Origin: Cervus elaphus
Lineage: Eukaryota > Chordata > Mammalia > Artiodactyla > Cervidae
Length of the DNA: 64,000 bases
Assembly: GCF_910594005.1 (NCBI RefSeq)
Contig: NW_025316732.1
Coordinates: 248,001 to 312,000, forward strand
Direction of reading: 5' to 3'
Shown here: positions 24,115 to 37,900 of the stretch, piece by piece
Numbering within the stretch: position 1 is the first letter of the stretch
How the letters are laid out: each line of letters starts with the position of its first letter
The notes under the pieces: generated by a model
Told to the model about the DNA's origin: nothing
Seen by the model: only the letters and a program-made list of their open reading frames with translations
Database searches by the model: none
Translations under genes and position numbers: made by a program

Positions 24115-25665
24115 GCCCTCGAATTTTTCACACCTTTTCATGCTCCTCGCGTTTTTCACACCTCTTCATGCTCCTCGCATTTTTCACAACTTTTCATGCT
24201 TGTCGCATTTTTCACACCTTTTCATGCTCCTGGTCTTGCTTTTTTTTTTTTTTTTTTTGCTCCTCGCATTTTTCACATCTTTTCATGCTCCTGGTCTTTT
24301 TTTTTTTTTTGCTCCTCGCATTTTTCACACCTTTTCATGCTCCTGGTCTTTCTTTTTTTTTTTTTTTTTTTGCTCCTCGCATTTTTCAAACCTTTTCATG
24401 CTCCTGGTCTCTTTTCCTTTTTTTTTTTTTTTTGCTCCTCGCATTTTTCACACCTTTTCATGCTCCTGGTCTTTCTTTTTTTTTTTTTGCTCCTCGCATT
24501 TTTCACACCTTTTCATGCTCCTGGTCTTTCTTTTTTTTTTTTTGCTCCTCGCATTTTTCACACCTTTTCATGCTCCTGGTCTTTCTTTTTTTTTTTTTGC
24601 TCTTCGCATTTTTCAAACATTTTCATGCTCCTGGTCTCTTTTCTTTTTTTTTTTTTTTTTTGCTCCTCGCATTTTTCACACCTTTTCATGCTCCTGATCT
24701 TTCTTTTTTTTTTTTTGCTCCTCGCATTTTTCACACCTTTTCATGCTCCTGGTCTTTCTTTTTTTTTTTTTTTTTGCTCCTCGCATTTTTCACACCTTTT
24801 CATGCTCCTGGTCTTTTTTTTTTTTTTGCTCCTCGAATTTTTCACACCTTTTCATGCTCCTGGTCTTTTTTTTTTTTTTTTTTTTGCCCTCGAATTTTTC
24901 ACACCTTTTCATGCTCCTCGCATTTTTCACACCTCTTCATGCTCCTCGCATTTTTCACAACTTTTCATGCTTGTCGCATTTTTCACACCTTTTCATGCTC
25001 CTGGTCTTTCTTTCTTTCTTTTTTTTTTTCTTTTGCTCCTCGCATTTTTCACACCTTTTCATGCTCCTGGTCTTTCTTTTTTTTTTTTTTTTTTGCTCCT
25101 CGCATTTTTCACACCTTTTCACGCTCGTGGTCTTTCTTTCTTTCTTTTTTTTTTTCTTTTGCTCCTCGCATTTTTCACACCTTTTCATGCTCCTGGTCTT
25201 TCTTTTTTTTTTTTTTTTTACTCCTCGCATTTTTCACACCTTTTCATGCTCCTGGTCTTTCTTTCTTTCTTTTTTTTTTTTTTTTGCTCCTCGCATTTTT
25301 CACACGTTTTCATGCTCCTGGTCTTTTTTTTTTTTTTCTCCTCGCATTTTTCACACCTTTTCATGCTCCTGGTCTTTCTTTTTTTTTTTTGCTCCTCGCA
25401 TTTTTCACACCTTTTCATGCTCCTGGTCTTTTTTTTTTTTTGCTCCTCGCATTTTTCACACGTTTTCATGCTCCTGGTCTTTCTTTTTTTTTTTTTGCTC
25501 CTCGCATTTTTCACACCTTTTCATGCTCCTGGTCTTTCTTTTTTTTTTTTTTTTTTGCTCCTCGCATTTTTCACACCTTTTCATGCTCCTGGTCTTTCTT
25601 TCTTTCTTTTTTTTTTTTTTTTGCTCCTCGTATTTTTCACACCTTTTCATGCTCCTGGTCTTTTT
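24115..25665. repeat. Module M, copy 2
   Basis: Landmarks: CGCG P block 24,115; CTGATC 24,694; P block 24,886; CACGCTCGTGG 25,120; CTCGTA 25,623. The CGCG P block is followed by a GGTCTTGC tract, a T-to-G change also found after the blocks at 28,097, 35,902 and 43,159 but not after 18,030 or the blocks beyond 49 kb. This groups copies 2-5 as one lineage. Confidence 0.88.
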
Positions 25666-26553
25666 TTTTTTTTCTCCTCGCATTTTTCACACCTTTTCAT
25701 GCTCCTGGTCTTTTTTTTTTTTTTTTCCTCGCATTTTTCACACCTTTTCATGCTCCTGGTCTTTCTTTTTTTTTTTTTGCTCCTCGCATTTTTCACACCT
25801 TTTCATGCTCCTGGTCTTTTTTTTTTTTGCTCCTCGCATTTTTCACACCTTTTCATGCTCCTGGTCTTTCTTTTTTTTTTTTTGCTCCTCGCATTTTTCA
25901 CACCTTTTCATGCTCCTGGTCTTTCTTTTTTTTTTTTTGCTCCTCGCATTTTTCACACCTTTTCATGCTCCTGGTCTTTCTTTTTTTTTTTTTTTTTTGC
26001 TCCTCGCATTTTTCACACCTTTTCATGCTCCTGGTCTTTTCTTTTTTTTCTCCTCGCATTTTTCACACCTTTTCATGCTCCTGGTTTTTTTTTTTTTTTG
26101 CTCCTCGCATTTTTCACACCTTTTCATGCTTCTGGTCTTTCTTTTTTTTTTTTGCTCCTCGCATTTTTCACACCTTTTCATGCTCCTGGTCTTTCTTTTT
26201 TTTTTTTTTTTTTTACTCCTCGCATTTTTCACACCTTTTCATGTTCCTGGTCGTTCTTTCTTTCTTTTTTTTTTTTTTTTGCTCCTCGCATTTTTCACAC
26301 CTTTTCATGCTCCTGGTCTTTTTTTTTTTTTTTCTCCTCGCATTTTTCACACCTTTTCATGCTCCTGGTCTTTTTTTTTTTTTTTTTACTCCTCGCATTT
26401 TTCACACCTTTTCATGCTCCTGGTCTTTTTTTTTTTTTTTGCTCCTCGCATTTTTCACACCTTTTCATGCTCCTGGTCTTTTTTTTTTTTTTTTTTGCTC
26501 CTCGAATTTTTCACACCTTTTCATGCTCCTGGTCTTTTTTTTTTTTTTTTTTT

Positions 26554-26664
26554 GCCCTCGAATTTTTCACACCTTTTCATGCTCCTCGCATTTTTCACAC
26601 CTCTTCATGCTCCTCGCATTTTTCACAACTTTTCACGCTTGTCGCATTTTTCACACCTTTTCAT
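26554..26664 (+). repeat. P block with CACGCTTG variant (first of six full copies)
   Basis: In this P block the junction of the third and fourth cores reads CACGCTTG rather than CATGCTTG. The variant is present in the blocks at 26554, 30660, 34530, 38346, 41786 and 45601, and in the two truncated junction copies near 32,119 and 39,378. I saw it nowhere outside 26.5-45.8 kb, so it dates a local amplification. Confidence 0.85.
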
Positions 26665-28096
26665 GCTCCTGGTCTTTCTTTCTTTCTTTTTTTTTTTCTT
26701 TTGCTCCTCGCATTTTTCACACCTTTTCATGCTCCTGGTCTTTCTTTTTTTTTTTTTTTTTTGCTCCTCGCCTTTTTCACACCTTTTCATGCTCCTGGTC
26801 TTTCTTTTTTTTTTTTTTTTTTTTTGCTCCTCGCATTTTTCACATCTTTTCATGCTCCTGGTCTTTTTTTTTCTTTTGCTCCTCGCATTTTTCACACCTT
26901 TTCATGCTCCTGGTCTTTCTTTTTTTTTTTTTTTTTTTTGCTCCTCGCATTTTTCACACCTTTTCATGCTCCTGGTCTCTTTTCTTTTTTTTTTTTTTTT
27001 GCTCCTCGCATTTTTCACACCTTTTCATTCTCCTGGTCTTTCTTTCTTTCTTTTTTTTTTTTTTTTTTGCTCCTCGCATTTTTCACACCTTTTCATGCTC
27101 CTGGTCTTTTTTTTTTTTTTTGCTCCTCGCATTTTTCACACCTTTTCATGCTCCTGGTCTTTCTTTCTTTTTTTTTTTTTTTTGCTCCTCGCATTTTTCA
27201 CACCTTTTCATGCTCCTGGTCTTTCTTTTTTTTTTTTTGCTCCTCGCATTTTTCAAACCTTTTCATGCTCCTGGTCTCTTTTCTTTTTTTTTTTTTTTTT
27301 GCTCCTCGCATTTTTCACACCTTTTCATGCTCCTGGTCTTTCTTTTTTTTTTTTTGCTCCTCGCATTTTTCACACCTTTTCATGCTCCTGGTCTTTCTTT
27401 CTTTTTTTTTTTTTTTGCTCCTCGCATTTTTCACACCTTTTCATGCTCCTGGTCTTTCTTTTTTTTTTTTTGCTCCTCGCATTTTTCAAACCTTTTCATG
27501 CTCCTGTCCTCTTTTCTTTTGTTTTTTTTTTTTTGCTCCTCGCATTTTTCACACCTTTTCATGCTCCTGGTCTTTCTTTTTTTTTTTTTGCTCCTCGCAT
27601 TTTTTACACCTTTTCATTCTCCTGGTCTTTCTTTTTTTTTTTTTTTTTTTTGCTCCTCGCATTTTTCACACCTTTTCATGCTCCTGGTCTTTTTTTTTTT
27701 TTTGCTCCTCGAATTTTTCACATCTTTTCATGCTCCTCGCATTTTTCACAACTTTTCATGCTCCTCGCATTTTTCACACCTTTTCATGCTCCTGGTCTTT
27801 CTTTTTTTTTTTTTGCTCCTCGCATTTTTCAAACCTTTTCATGCTCCTGGTCTCTTTTCTTTTTTTTTTTTTTTTGCTCCTCGCATTTTTCACACCTTTT
27901 CATGCTCCTGGTCTTTCTTTTTTTTTTTTTGCTCCTCGCATTTTTCACATCTTTTCATGCTCCTGGTCTTTTTTTTTTCTTTTGCTCCTCGCATTTTTCA
28001 CACCTTTTCATGCTCCTGGTCTTTTTTTTTTTTTTTTTTGCTCCTCGAATTTTTCACACCTTTTCATGCTCCTGGTCTTTTTTTTTTTTTTTTTTT

Positions 28097-29650
28097 GCCC
28101 TCGAATTTTTCACACCTTTTCATGCTCCTCGCGTTTTTCACACCTCTTCATGCTCCTCGCATTTTTCACAACTTTTCATGCTCGTCGCATTTTTCACACC
28201 TTTTCATGCTCCTGGTCTTGCTTTTTTTTTTTTTTTTTTTGCTCCTCGCTTTTTTCACATCTTTTCATGCTCCTGGTCTTTTTTTTTTTTTTGCTCCTCG
28301 CATTTTTTCACACCTTTTCATGCTCCTGGTCTTTCTTTTTTTTTTTTTTTTTTTGCTCCTCGCATTTTTCAAACCTTTTCATGCTCCTGGTCTCTTTTCC
28401 TTTTTTTTTTTTTTTTGCTCCTCGCATTTTTCACACCTTTTCATGCTCCTGGTCTTTCTTTTTTTTTTTTTGCTCCTCGCATTTTTCAAACCTTTTCATG
28501 CTCCTGGTCTTTCTTTTTTTTTTTTTGCTCCTCGCATTTTTCACACCTTTTCATGCTCCTGGTCTTTCTTTTTTTTTTTTTGCTCCTCGCATTTTTCACA
28601 CCTTTTCATGCTCCTGGTCTCTTTTCTTTTTTTTTTTTTTTTTTGCTCCTCGCATTTTTCACACCTTTTCATGCTCCTGATCTTTCTTTTTTTTTTTTTG
28701 CTCCTCGCATTTTTCACACCTTTTCATGCTCCTGGTCTTTCTTTTTTTTTTTTTTTTTGCTCCTCGCATTTTTCACACCTTTTCATGCTCCTGGTCTTTT
28801 TTTTTTTTTTGCTCCTCGAATTTTTCACACCTTTTCATGCTCCTGGTCTTTTTTTTTTTTTTTTTTTTTGCCCTCGAATTTTTCACACCTTTTCATGCTC
28901 CTCGCATTTTTCACACCTCTTCATGCTCCTCGCATTTTTCACAACTTTTCATGCTTGTCGCATTTTTCACACCTTTTCATGCTCCTGGTCTTTCTTTCTT
29001 TCTTTTTTTTTTTCTTTACTCCTCGCATTTTTCACACCTTTTCATGCTCCTGGTCTTTCTTTTTTTTTTTTTTTTTTGCTCCTCGCATTTTTCACACCTT
29101 TTCACGCTCGTGGTCTTTCTTTCTTTCTTTTTTTTTTTCTTTTGCTCCTCGCATTTTTCACACCTTTTCATGCTCCTGGTCTTTCTTTTTTTTTTTTTTT
29201 TTACTCCTCGCATTTTTCACACCTTTTCATGCTCCTGGTCTTTCTTTCTTTCTTTTTTTTTTTTTTTTGCTCCTCGCATTTTTCACACGTTTTCATGCTC
29301 CTGGTCTTTTTTTTTTTTTTCTCCTCGCATTTTTCACACCTTTTCATGCTCCTGGTCTTTCTTTTTTTTTTTTGCTCCTCGCATTTTTCACACCTTTTCA
29401 TGCTCCTGGTCTTTTTTTTTTTTTGCTCCTCGCATTTTTCACACGTTTTCATGCTCCTGGTCTTTCTTTTTTTTTTTTTGCTCCTCGCATTTTTCACACC
29501 TTTTCATGCTCCTGGTCTTTCTTTTTTTTTTTTTTTTTTGCTCCTCGCATTTTTCACACCTTTTCATGCTCCTGGTCTTTCTTTCTTTCTTTTTTTTTTT
29601 TTTTTGCTCCTCGTATTTTTCACACCTTTTCATGCTCCTGGTCTTTTTTT
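28097..29650. repeat. Module M, copy 3
   Basis: Begins 3,982 bp after copy 2 and keeps all landmarks: 28,097, 28,677, 28,870, 29,103 and 29,606. Similarity to the copy 2 region continues to at least the unusual GGTCTTTTC tract near 30,021 (26,038 in copy 2, same offset). Near 29,012 the unit head reads TTTACTCC where other copies read TTTTGCTCC. A CAAACC unit near 28,487 carries a TTTC tract instead of its usual CTCTTTTC tract. Confidence 0.88.
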
Positions 29651-31986
29651 TTTTTTCTCCTCGCATTTTTCACACCTTTTCATGCTCCTGGTCTTTTTTT
29701 TTTTTTTTTCCTCGCATTTTTCACACCTTTTCATGCTCCTGGTCTTTCTTTTTTTTTTTTTGCTCCTCGCATTTTTCACACCTTTTCATGCTCCTGGTCT
29801 TTTTTTTTTTTGCTCCTCGCATTTTTCACACCTTTTCATGCTCCTGGTCTTTCTTTTTTTTTTTTTGCTCCTCGCATTTTTCACACCTTTTCATGCTCCT
29901 GGTCTTTCTTTTTTTTTTTTTTTTTTTTTGCTCCTCGCATTTTTCACACCTTTTCATGCTCCTGGTCTTTTTTTTTTTTGCTCCTCGCATTTTTCACACC
30001 TTTTCATGCTCCTGGTCTTTTCTTTTTTTTCTCCTCGCATTTTTCACACCTTTTCATGCTCCTGGTTTTTTTTTTTTTTTGCTCCTCGCATTTTTCACAC
30101 CTTTTCATGCTTCTGGTCTTTCTTTTTTTTTTTTTTTTTTTACTCCTCGCATTTTTCACACCTTTTCATGTTCCTGGTCGTTCTTTTTTTCTTTTTTTTT
30201 TTTTTTTGCTCCTCGCATTTTTCACACCTTTTCATGCTCCTGGTTTTTTTTTTTTTTTTGCTCCTCGCATTTTTCACACCTTTTCATGCTCCTGGTCTTT
30301 CTTTTTTTTTTTTTTTTTTTACTCCTCGCATTTTTCACACCTTTTCATGTTCCTGGTCGTTCTTTCTTTCTTTTTTTTTTTTTTTTGCTCCTCGCATTTT
30401 TCACACCTTTTCATGCTCCTGGTCTTTTTTTTTTTTTTTCTCCTCGCATTTTTCACACCTTTTCATGCTCCTGGTCTTTTTTTTTTTTTTTTTACTCCTC
30501 GCATTTTTCACACCTTTTCATGCTCCTGGTCTTTTTTTTTTTTTTTGCTCCTCGCATTTTTCACACCTTTTCATGCTCCTGGTCTTTTTTTTTTTTTTTT
30601 TTGCTCCTCGAATTTTTCACACCTTTTCATGCTCCTGGTCTTTTTTTTTTTTTTTTTTTGCCCTCGAATTTTTCACACCTTTTCATGCTCCTCGCATTTT
30701 TCACACCTCTTCATGCTCCTCGCATTTTTCACAACTTTTCACGCTTGTCGCATTTTTCACACCTTTTCATGCTCCTGGTCTTTCTTTCTTTCTTTTTTTT
30801 TTTCTTTTGCTCCTCGCATTTTTCACACCTTTTCATGCTCCTGGTCTTTCTTTTTTTTTTTTTTTTTTTGCTCCTCGCATTTTTCACACCTTTTCATGCT
30901 CCTGGTCTTTCTTTTTTTTTTTTTTTTTTTTTTGCTCCTCGCATTTTTCACATCTTTTCATGCTCCTGGTCTTTTTTTTTTCTTTTGCTCCTCGCATTTT
31001 TCACACCTTTTCATGCTCCTGGTCTTTCTTTTTTTTTTTTTTTTTTTTGCTCCTCGCATTTTTCACACCTTTTCATGCTCCTGGTCTCTTTTCTTTTTTT
31101 TTTTTTTTTGCTCCTCGCATTTTTCACACCTTTTCATGCTCCTGGTCTTTCTTTCTTTCTTTTTTTTTTTTTTTTGCTCCTCGCATTTTTCACACCTTTT
31201 CATGCTCCTGGTCTTTTTTTTTTTTTTTGCTCCTCGCATTTTTCACACCTTTTCATGCTCCTGGTCTTTCTTTCTTTTTTTTTTTTTTTGCTCCTCGCAT
31301 TTTTCACACCTTTTCATGCTCCTGGTCTTTCTTTTTTTTTTTTTGCTCCTCGCATTTTTCACACCTTTTCATGCTCCTGGTCTTTCTTTCTTTTTTTTTT
31401 TTTTTGCTCCTCGCATTTTTCACACCTTTTCATGCTCCTGGTCTTTCTTTTTTTTTTTTTTGCTCCTCGCATTTTTCAAACCTTTTCATGCTCCTGGTCT
31501 CTTTTCTTTTTTTTTTTTTTTTTGCTCCTCGCATTTTTCACACCTTTTCATGCTCCTGGTCTTTCTTTTTTTTTTTTTGCTCCTCGCATTTTTCACACCT
31601 TTTCATGCTCCTGGTCTTTCTTTCTTTTTTTTTTTTTTTGCTCCTCGCATTTTTCACACCTTTTCATGCTCCTGGTCTTTCTTTTTTTTTTTTTGCTCCT
31701 CGCATTTTTCAAACCTTTTCATGCTCCTGTCCTCTTTTCTTTTGTTTTTTTTTTTTGCTCCTCGCATTTTTCACACCTTTTCATGCTCCTGGTCTTTCTT
31801 TTTTTTTTTTTGCTCCTCGCATTTTTCACACCTTTTTCTGCTCCTGGTCTTTCTTTTTTTTTTTTTTTTTTTTGCTCCTCGCATTTTTCACACCTTTTCA
31901 TGCTCCTGGTCTTTTTTTTTTTTTTGCTCCTCGAATTTTTCACATCTTTTCATGCTCCTGGTCTTTCTTTCTTTTTTTTTTTTTTT

Positions 31987-34900
31987 GCTCCTCGCATTTT
32001 TCACACCTTTTCATGCTCCTGGTCTTTCTTTTTTTTTTTTTGCTCCTCGCATTTTTCAAACCTTTTCATGCTCCTGTCCTCTTTTCTTTTGTTTTTTTTT
32101 TTTGCTCCTCGCATTTTTGCACAACTTTTCACGCTTGTCGCATTTTTCACACCTTTTCATGCTCCTGGTCTTTCTTTCTTTCTTTTTTTTTTTCTTTTGC
32201 TCCTCGCATTTTTCACACCTTTTCATGCTCCTGGTCTTTCTTTTTTTTTTTTTTTTTTTGCTCCTCGCATTTTTCACACCTTTTCATGCTCCTGGTCTTT
32301 CTTTTTTTTTTTTTTTTTTTTTGCTCCTCGCATTTTTCACATCTTTTCATGCTCCTGGTCTTTTTTTTTTCTTTTGCTCCTCGCATTTTTCACACCTTTT
32401 CATGCTCCTGGTCTTTCTTTTTTTTTTTTTTTTTTTTGCTCCTCGCATTTTTCACACCTTTTCATGCTCCTGGTCTCTTTTCTTTTTTTTTTTTTTTTGC
32501 TCCTCGCATTTTTCACACCTTTTCATGCTCCTGGTCTTTCTTTCTTTCTTTTTTTTTTTTTTTTGCTCCTCGCATTTTTCACACCTTTTCATGCTCCTGG
32601 TCTTTTTTTTTTTTTTGCTCCTCGCATTTTTCACACCTTTTCATGCTCCTGGTCTTTCTTTCTTTTTTTTTTTTTTTGCTCCTCGCATTTTTCACACCTT
32701 TTCATGCTCCTGGTCTTTCTTTTTTTTTTTTTGCTCCTCGCATTTTTCAAACCTTTTCATGCTCCTGGTCTCTTTTCTTTTTTTTTTTTTTTTTGCTCCT
32801 CGCATTTTTCACACCTTTTCATGCTCCTGGTCTTTCTTTTTTTTTTTTTGCTCCTCGCATTTTTCACACCTTTTCATGCTCCTGGTCTTTCTTTCTTTTT
32901 TTTTTTTTTTGCTCCTCGCATTTTTCACACCTTTTCATGCTCCTGGTCTTTCTTTTTTTTTTTTTGCTCCTCGCATTTTTCAAACCTTTTCATGCTCCTG
33001 TCCTCTTTTCTTTTGTTTTTTTTTTTTTGCTCCTCGCATTTTTCACACCTTTTCATGCTCCTGGTCTTTCTTTTTTTTTTTTTGCTCCTCGCATTTTTCA
33101 CACCTTTTCATGCTCCTGGTCTTTCTTTTTTTTTTTTTTTTTTTGCTCCTCGCATTTTTCACACCTTTTCATGCTCCTGGTCTTTTTTTTTTTTTTGCTC
33201 CTCGAATTTTTCACATCTTTTCATGCTCCTCGCATTTTTCACAACTTTTCATGCTCCTCGCATTTTTCACACCTTTTCATGCTCCTGGTCTTTCTTTTTT
33301 TTTTTTTGCTCCTCGCATTTTTCAAACCTTTTCATGCTCCTGGTCTCTTTTCTTTTTTTTTTTTTTTTTGCTCCTCGCATTTTTCACACCTTTTCATGCT
33401 CCTGGTCTTTCTTTTTTTTTTTTTTTTTTTTTTGCTCCTCGCATTTTTCACATCTTTTCATGCTCCTGGTCTTTTTTTTTTCTTTTGCTCCTCGCATTTT
33501 TCACACCTTTTCATGCTCCTGGTCTTTCTTTTTTTTTTTTTTTTTTTTGCTCCTCGCATTTTTCACACCTTTTCATGCTCCTGGTCTCTTTTCTTTTTTT
33601 TTTTTTTTTGCTCCTCGCATTTTTCACACCTTTTCATGCTCCTGGTCTTTCTTTCTTTCTTTTTTTTTTTTTTTTGCTCCTCGCATTTTTCACACCTTTT
33701 CATGCTCCTGGTCTTTTTTTTTTTTTTTGCTCCTCGCATTTTTCACACCTTTTCATGCTCCTGGTCTTTCTTTCTTTTTTTTTTTTTTTGCTCCTCGCAT
33801 TTTTCACACCTTTTCATGCTCCTGGTCTTTCTTTTTTTTTTTTTGCTCCTCGCATTTTTCAAACCTTTTCATGCTCCTGGTCTCTTTTCTTTTTTTTTTT
33901 TTTTTTGCTCCTCGCATTTTTCACACCTTTTCATGCTCCTGGTCTTTCTTTTTTTTTTTTTGCTCCTCGCATTTTTCACACCTTTTCATGCTCCTGGTCT
34001 TTCTTTCTTTTTTTTTTTTTTTGCTCCTCGCATTTTTCACACCTTTTCATGCTCCTGGTCTTTCTTTTTTTTTTTTTGCTCCTCGCATTTTTCAAACCTT
34101 TTCATGGTCCTGTCCTCTTTTCTTTTGTTTTTTTTTTTTGCTCCTCGCATTTTTCACACCTTTTCATGCTCCTGGTCTTTCTTTTTTTTTTTTTGCTCCT
34201 CGCATTTTTCACACCTTTTCATGCTCCTGGTCTTTCTTTTTTTTTTTTTTTTTTTGCTCCTCGCATTTTTCACACCTTTTCATGCTCCTGGTCTTTTTTT
34301 TTTTTTTTCTCCTCGCATTTTTCACACCTTTTCATGCTCCTGGTCTTTTTTTTTTTTTTTTTTACTCCTCGCATTTTTCACACCTTTTCATGCTCCTGGT
34401 CTTTTTTTTTTTTTTTGCTCCTCGCATTTTTCACACCTTTTCATGCTCCTGGTCTTTTTTTTTTTTTTTTTTGCTCCTCGAATTTTTCACACCTTTTCAT
34501 GCTCCTTGTTTTTTTTTTTTTTTTTTTTTGCCCTCGAATTTTTCACACCTTTTCATGCTCCTCGCATTTTTCACACCTCTTCATGCTCCTCGCATTTTTC
34601 ACAACTTTTCACGCTTGTCGCATTTTTCACACCTTTTCATGCTCCTGGTCTTTCTTTCTTTCTTTTTTTTTTTCTTTTGCTCCTCGCATTTTTCACACCT
34701 TTTCATGCTCCTGGTCTTTCTTTTTTTTTTTTTTTTTTTGCTCCTCGCATTTTTCACACCTTTTCATGCTCCTGGTCTTTCTTTTTTTTTTTTTTTTTTT
34801 TTGCTCCTCGCATTTTTCACATCTTTTCATGCTCCTGGTCTTTTTTTTTTCTTTTGCTCCTCGCATTTTTCACACCTTTTCATGCTCCTGGTCTTTCTTT

Positions 34901-37900
34901 TTTTTTTTTTTTTTTTTGCTCCTCGCATTTTTCACACCTTTTCATGATCCTGGTCTCTTTTCTTTTTTTTTTTTTTTTGCTCCTCGCATTTTTCACACCT
35001 TTTCATGCTCCTGGTCTTTCTTTCTTTCTTTTTTTTTTTTTTTTGCTCCTCGCATTTTTCACACCTTTTCATGCTCCTGGTCTTTTTTTTTTTTTTTGCT
35101 CCTCGCATTTTTCACACCTTTTCATGCTCCTGGTCTTTCTTTCTTTTTTTTTTTTTTTGCTCCTCGCATTTTTCACACCTTTTCATGCTCCTGGTCTTTC
35201 TTTTTTTTTTTTTGCTCCTCGCATTTTTCAAACCTTTTCATGCTCCTGGTCTCTTTTCTTTTTTTTTTTTTTTTTGCTCCTCGCATTTTTCACACCTTTT
35301 CATGCTCCTGGTCTTTCTTTTTTTTTTTTTGCTCCTCGCATTTTTCACACCTTTTCATGCTCCTGGTCTCTTTCTTTCTTTTTTTTTTTTTTTGCTCCTC
35401 GCATTTTTCACACCTTTTCATGCTCCTGGTCTTTCTTTTTTTTTTTTTTTTTTTGCTCCTCGCATTTTTCACACCTTTTCATGCTCCTGGTCTTTTTTTT
35501 TTTTTTGCTCCTCGAATTTTTCACATCTTTTCATGCTCCTCGCATTTTTCACAACTTTTCATGCTCCTCGCATTTTTCACACCTTTTCATGCTCCTGGTC
35601 TTTCTTTTTTTTTTTTTGCTCCTCGCATTTTTCAAACCTTTTCATGCTCCTGGTCTCTTTTCTTTTTTTTTTTTTTTTTGCTCCTCGCATTTTTCACACC
35701 TTTTCATGCTCCTGGTCTTTCTTTTTTTTTTTTTGCTCCTCGCATTTTTCACATCTTTTCATGCTCCTGGTCTTTTTTTTTTCTTTTGCTCCTCGCATTT
35801 TTCACACCTTTTCATGCTCCTGGTCTTTTTTTTTTTTTTTTTTGCTCCTCGAATTTTTCACACCTTTTCATGCTCCTGGTCTTTTTTTTTTTTTTTTTTT
35901 TGCCCTCGAATTTTTCACACCTTTTCATGCTCCTCGCGTTTTTCACACCTCTTCATGCTCCTCGCATTTTTCACAACTTTTCATGCTTGTCGCATTTTTC
36001 ACACCTTTTCATGCTCCTGGTCTTGCTTTTTTTTTTTTTTTTTTTGCTCCTCGCATTTTTCACATCTTTTCATGCTCCTGGTCTTTTTTTTTTTTTTGCT
36101 CCTCGCATTTTTCACACCTTTTCATGCTCCTGGTCTTTCTTTTTTTTTTTTTTTTTTTGCTCCTCGCATTTTTCAAACCTTTTCATGCTCCTGGTCTCTT
36201 TTCCTTTTTTTTTTTTTTTTGCTCCTCGCATTTTTCACACCTTTTCATGCTCCTGGTCTTTCTTTTTTTTTTTTTGCTCCTCGCATTTTTCACACCTTTT
36301 CATGCTCCTGGTCTTTCTTTTTTTTTTTTTGCTCCTCGCATTTTTCACACCTTTTCATGCTCCTGGTCTTTCTTTTTTTTTTTTTGCTCTTCGCATTTTT
36401 CAAACATTTTCATGCTCCTGGTCTCTTTTCTTTTTTTTTTTTTTTTTTGCTCCTCGCATTTTTCACACCTTTTCATGCTCCTGATCTTTCTTTTTTTTTT
36501 TTTGCTCCTCGCATTTTTCACACCTTTTCATGCTCCTGGTCTTTCTTTTTTTTTTTTTTTTTGCTCCTCGCATTTTTCACACCTTTTCATGCTCCTGGTC
36601 TTTTTTTTTTTTTTGCTCCTCGAATTTTTCACACCTTTTCATGCTCCTGGTCTTTTTTTTTTTTTTTTTTTTTGCCCTCGAATTTTTCACACCTTTTCAT
36701 GCTCCTCGCATTTTTCACACCTCTTCATGCTCCTCGCATTTTTCACAACTTTTCATGCTTGTCGCATTTTTCACACCTTTTCATGCTCCTGGTCTTTCTT
36801 TCTTTCTTTTTTTTTTTCTTTTGCTCCTCGCATTTTTCACACCTTTTCATGCTCCTGGTCTTTCTTTTTTTTTTTTTTTTTTGCTCCTCGCATTTTTCAC
36901 ACCTTTTCACGCTCGTGGTCTTTCTTTCTTTCTTTTTTTTTTTCTTTTGCTCCTCGCATTTTTCACACCTTTTCATGCTCCTGGTCTTTCTTTTTTTTTT
37001 TTTTTTTACTCCTCGCATTTTTCACACCTTTTCATGCTCCTGGTCTTTCTTTCTTTCTTTTTTTTTTTTTTTTGCTCCTCGCATTTTTCACACGTTTTCA
37101 TGCTCCTGGTCTTTTTTTTTTTTTTTCTCCTCGCATTTTTCACACCTTTTCATGCTCCTGGTCTTTCTTTTTTTTTTTTGCTCCTCGCATTTTTCACACC
37201 TTTTCATGCTCCTGGTCTTTTTTTTTTTTTGCTCCTCGCATTTTTCACACGTTTTCATGCTCCTGGTCTTTCTTTTTTTTTTTTTGCTCCTCGCATTTTT
37301 CACACCTTTTCATGCTCCTGGTCTTTCTTTTTTTTTTTTTTTTTTGCTCCTCGCATTTTTCACACCTTTTCATGCTCCTGGTCTTTCTTTCTTTCTTTTT
37401 TTTTTTTTTTTGCTCCTCGTATTTTTCACACCTTTTCATGCTCCTGGTCTTTTTTTTTTTTTCTCCTCGCATTTTTCACACCTTTTCATGCTCCTGGTCT
37501 TTTTTTTTTTTTTTTCCTCGCATTTTTCACACCTTTTCATGCTCCTGGTCTTTCTTTTTTTTTTTTTGCTCCTCGCATTTTTCACACCTTTTCATGCTCC
37601 TGGTCTTTTTTTTTTTTGCTCCTCGCATTTTTCACACCTTTTCATGCTCCTGGTCTTTCTTTTTTTTTTTTTTGCTCCTCGCATTTTTCACACCTTTTCA
37701 TGCTCCTGGTCTTTCTTTTTTTTTTTTTGCTCCTCGCATTTTTCACACCTTTTCATGCTCCTGGTCTTTCTTTTTTTTTTTTTTTTTTGCTCCTCGCATT
37801 TTTCACACCTTTTCATGCTCCTGGTCTTTTCTTTTTTTTCTCCTCGCATTTTTCACACCTTTTCATGCTCCTGGTTTTTTTTTTTTTTTGCTCCTCGCAT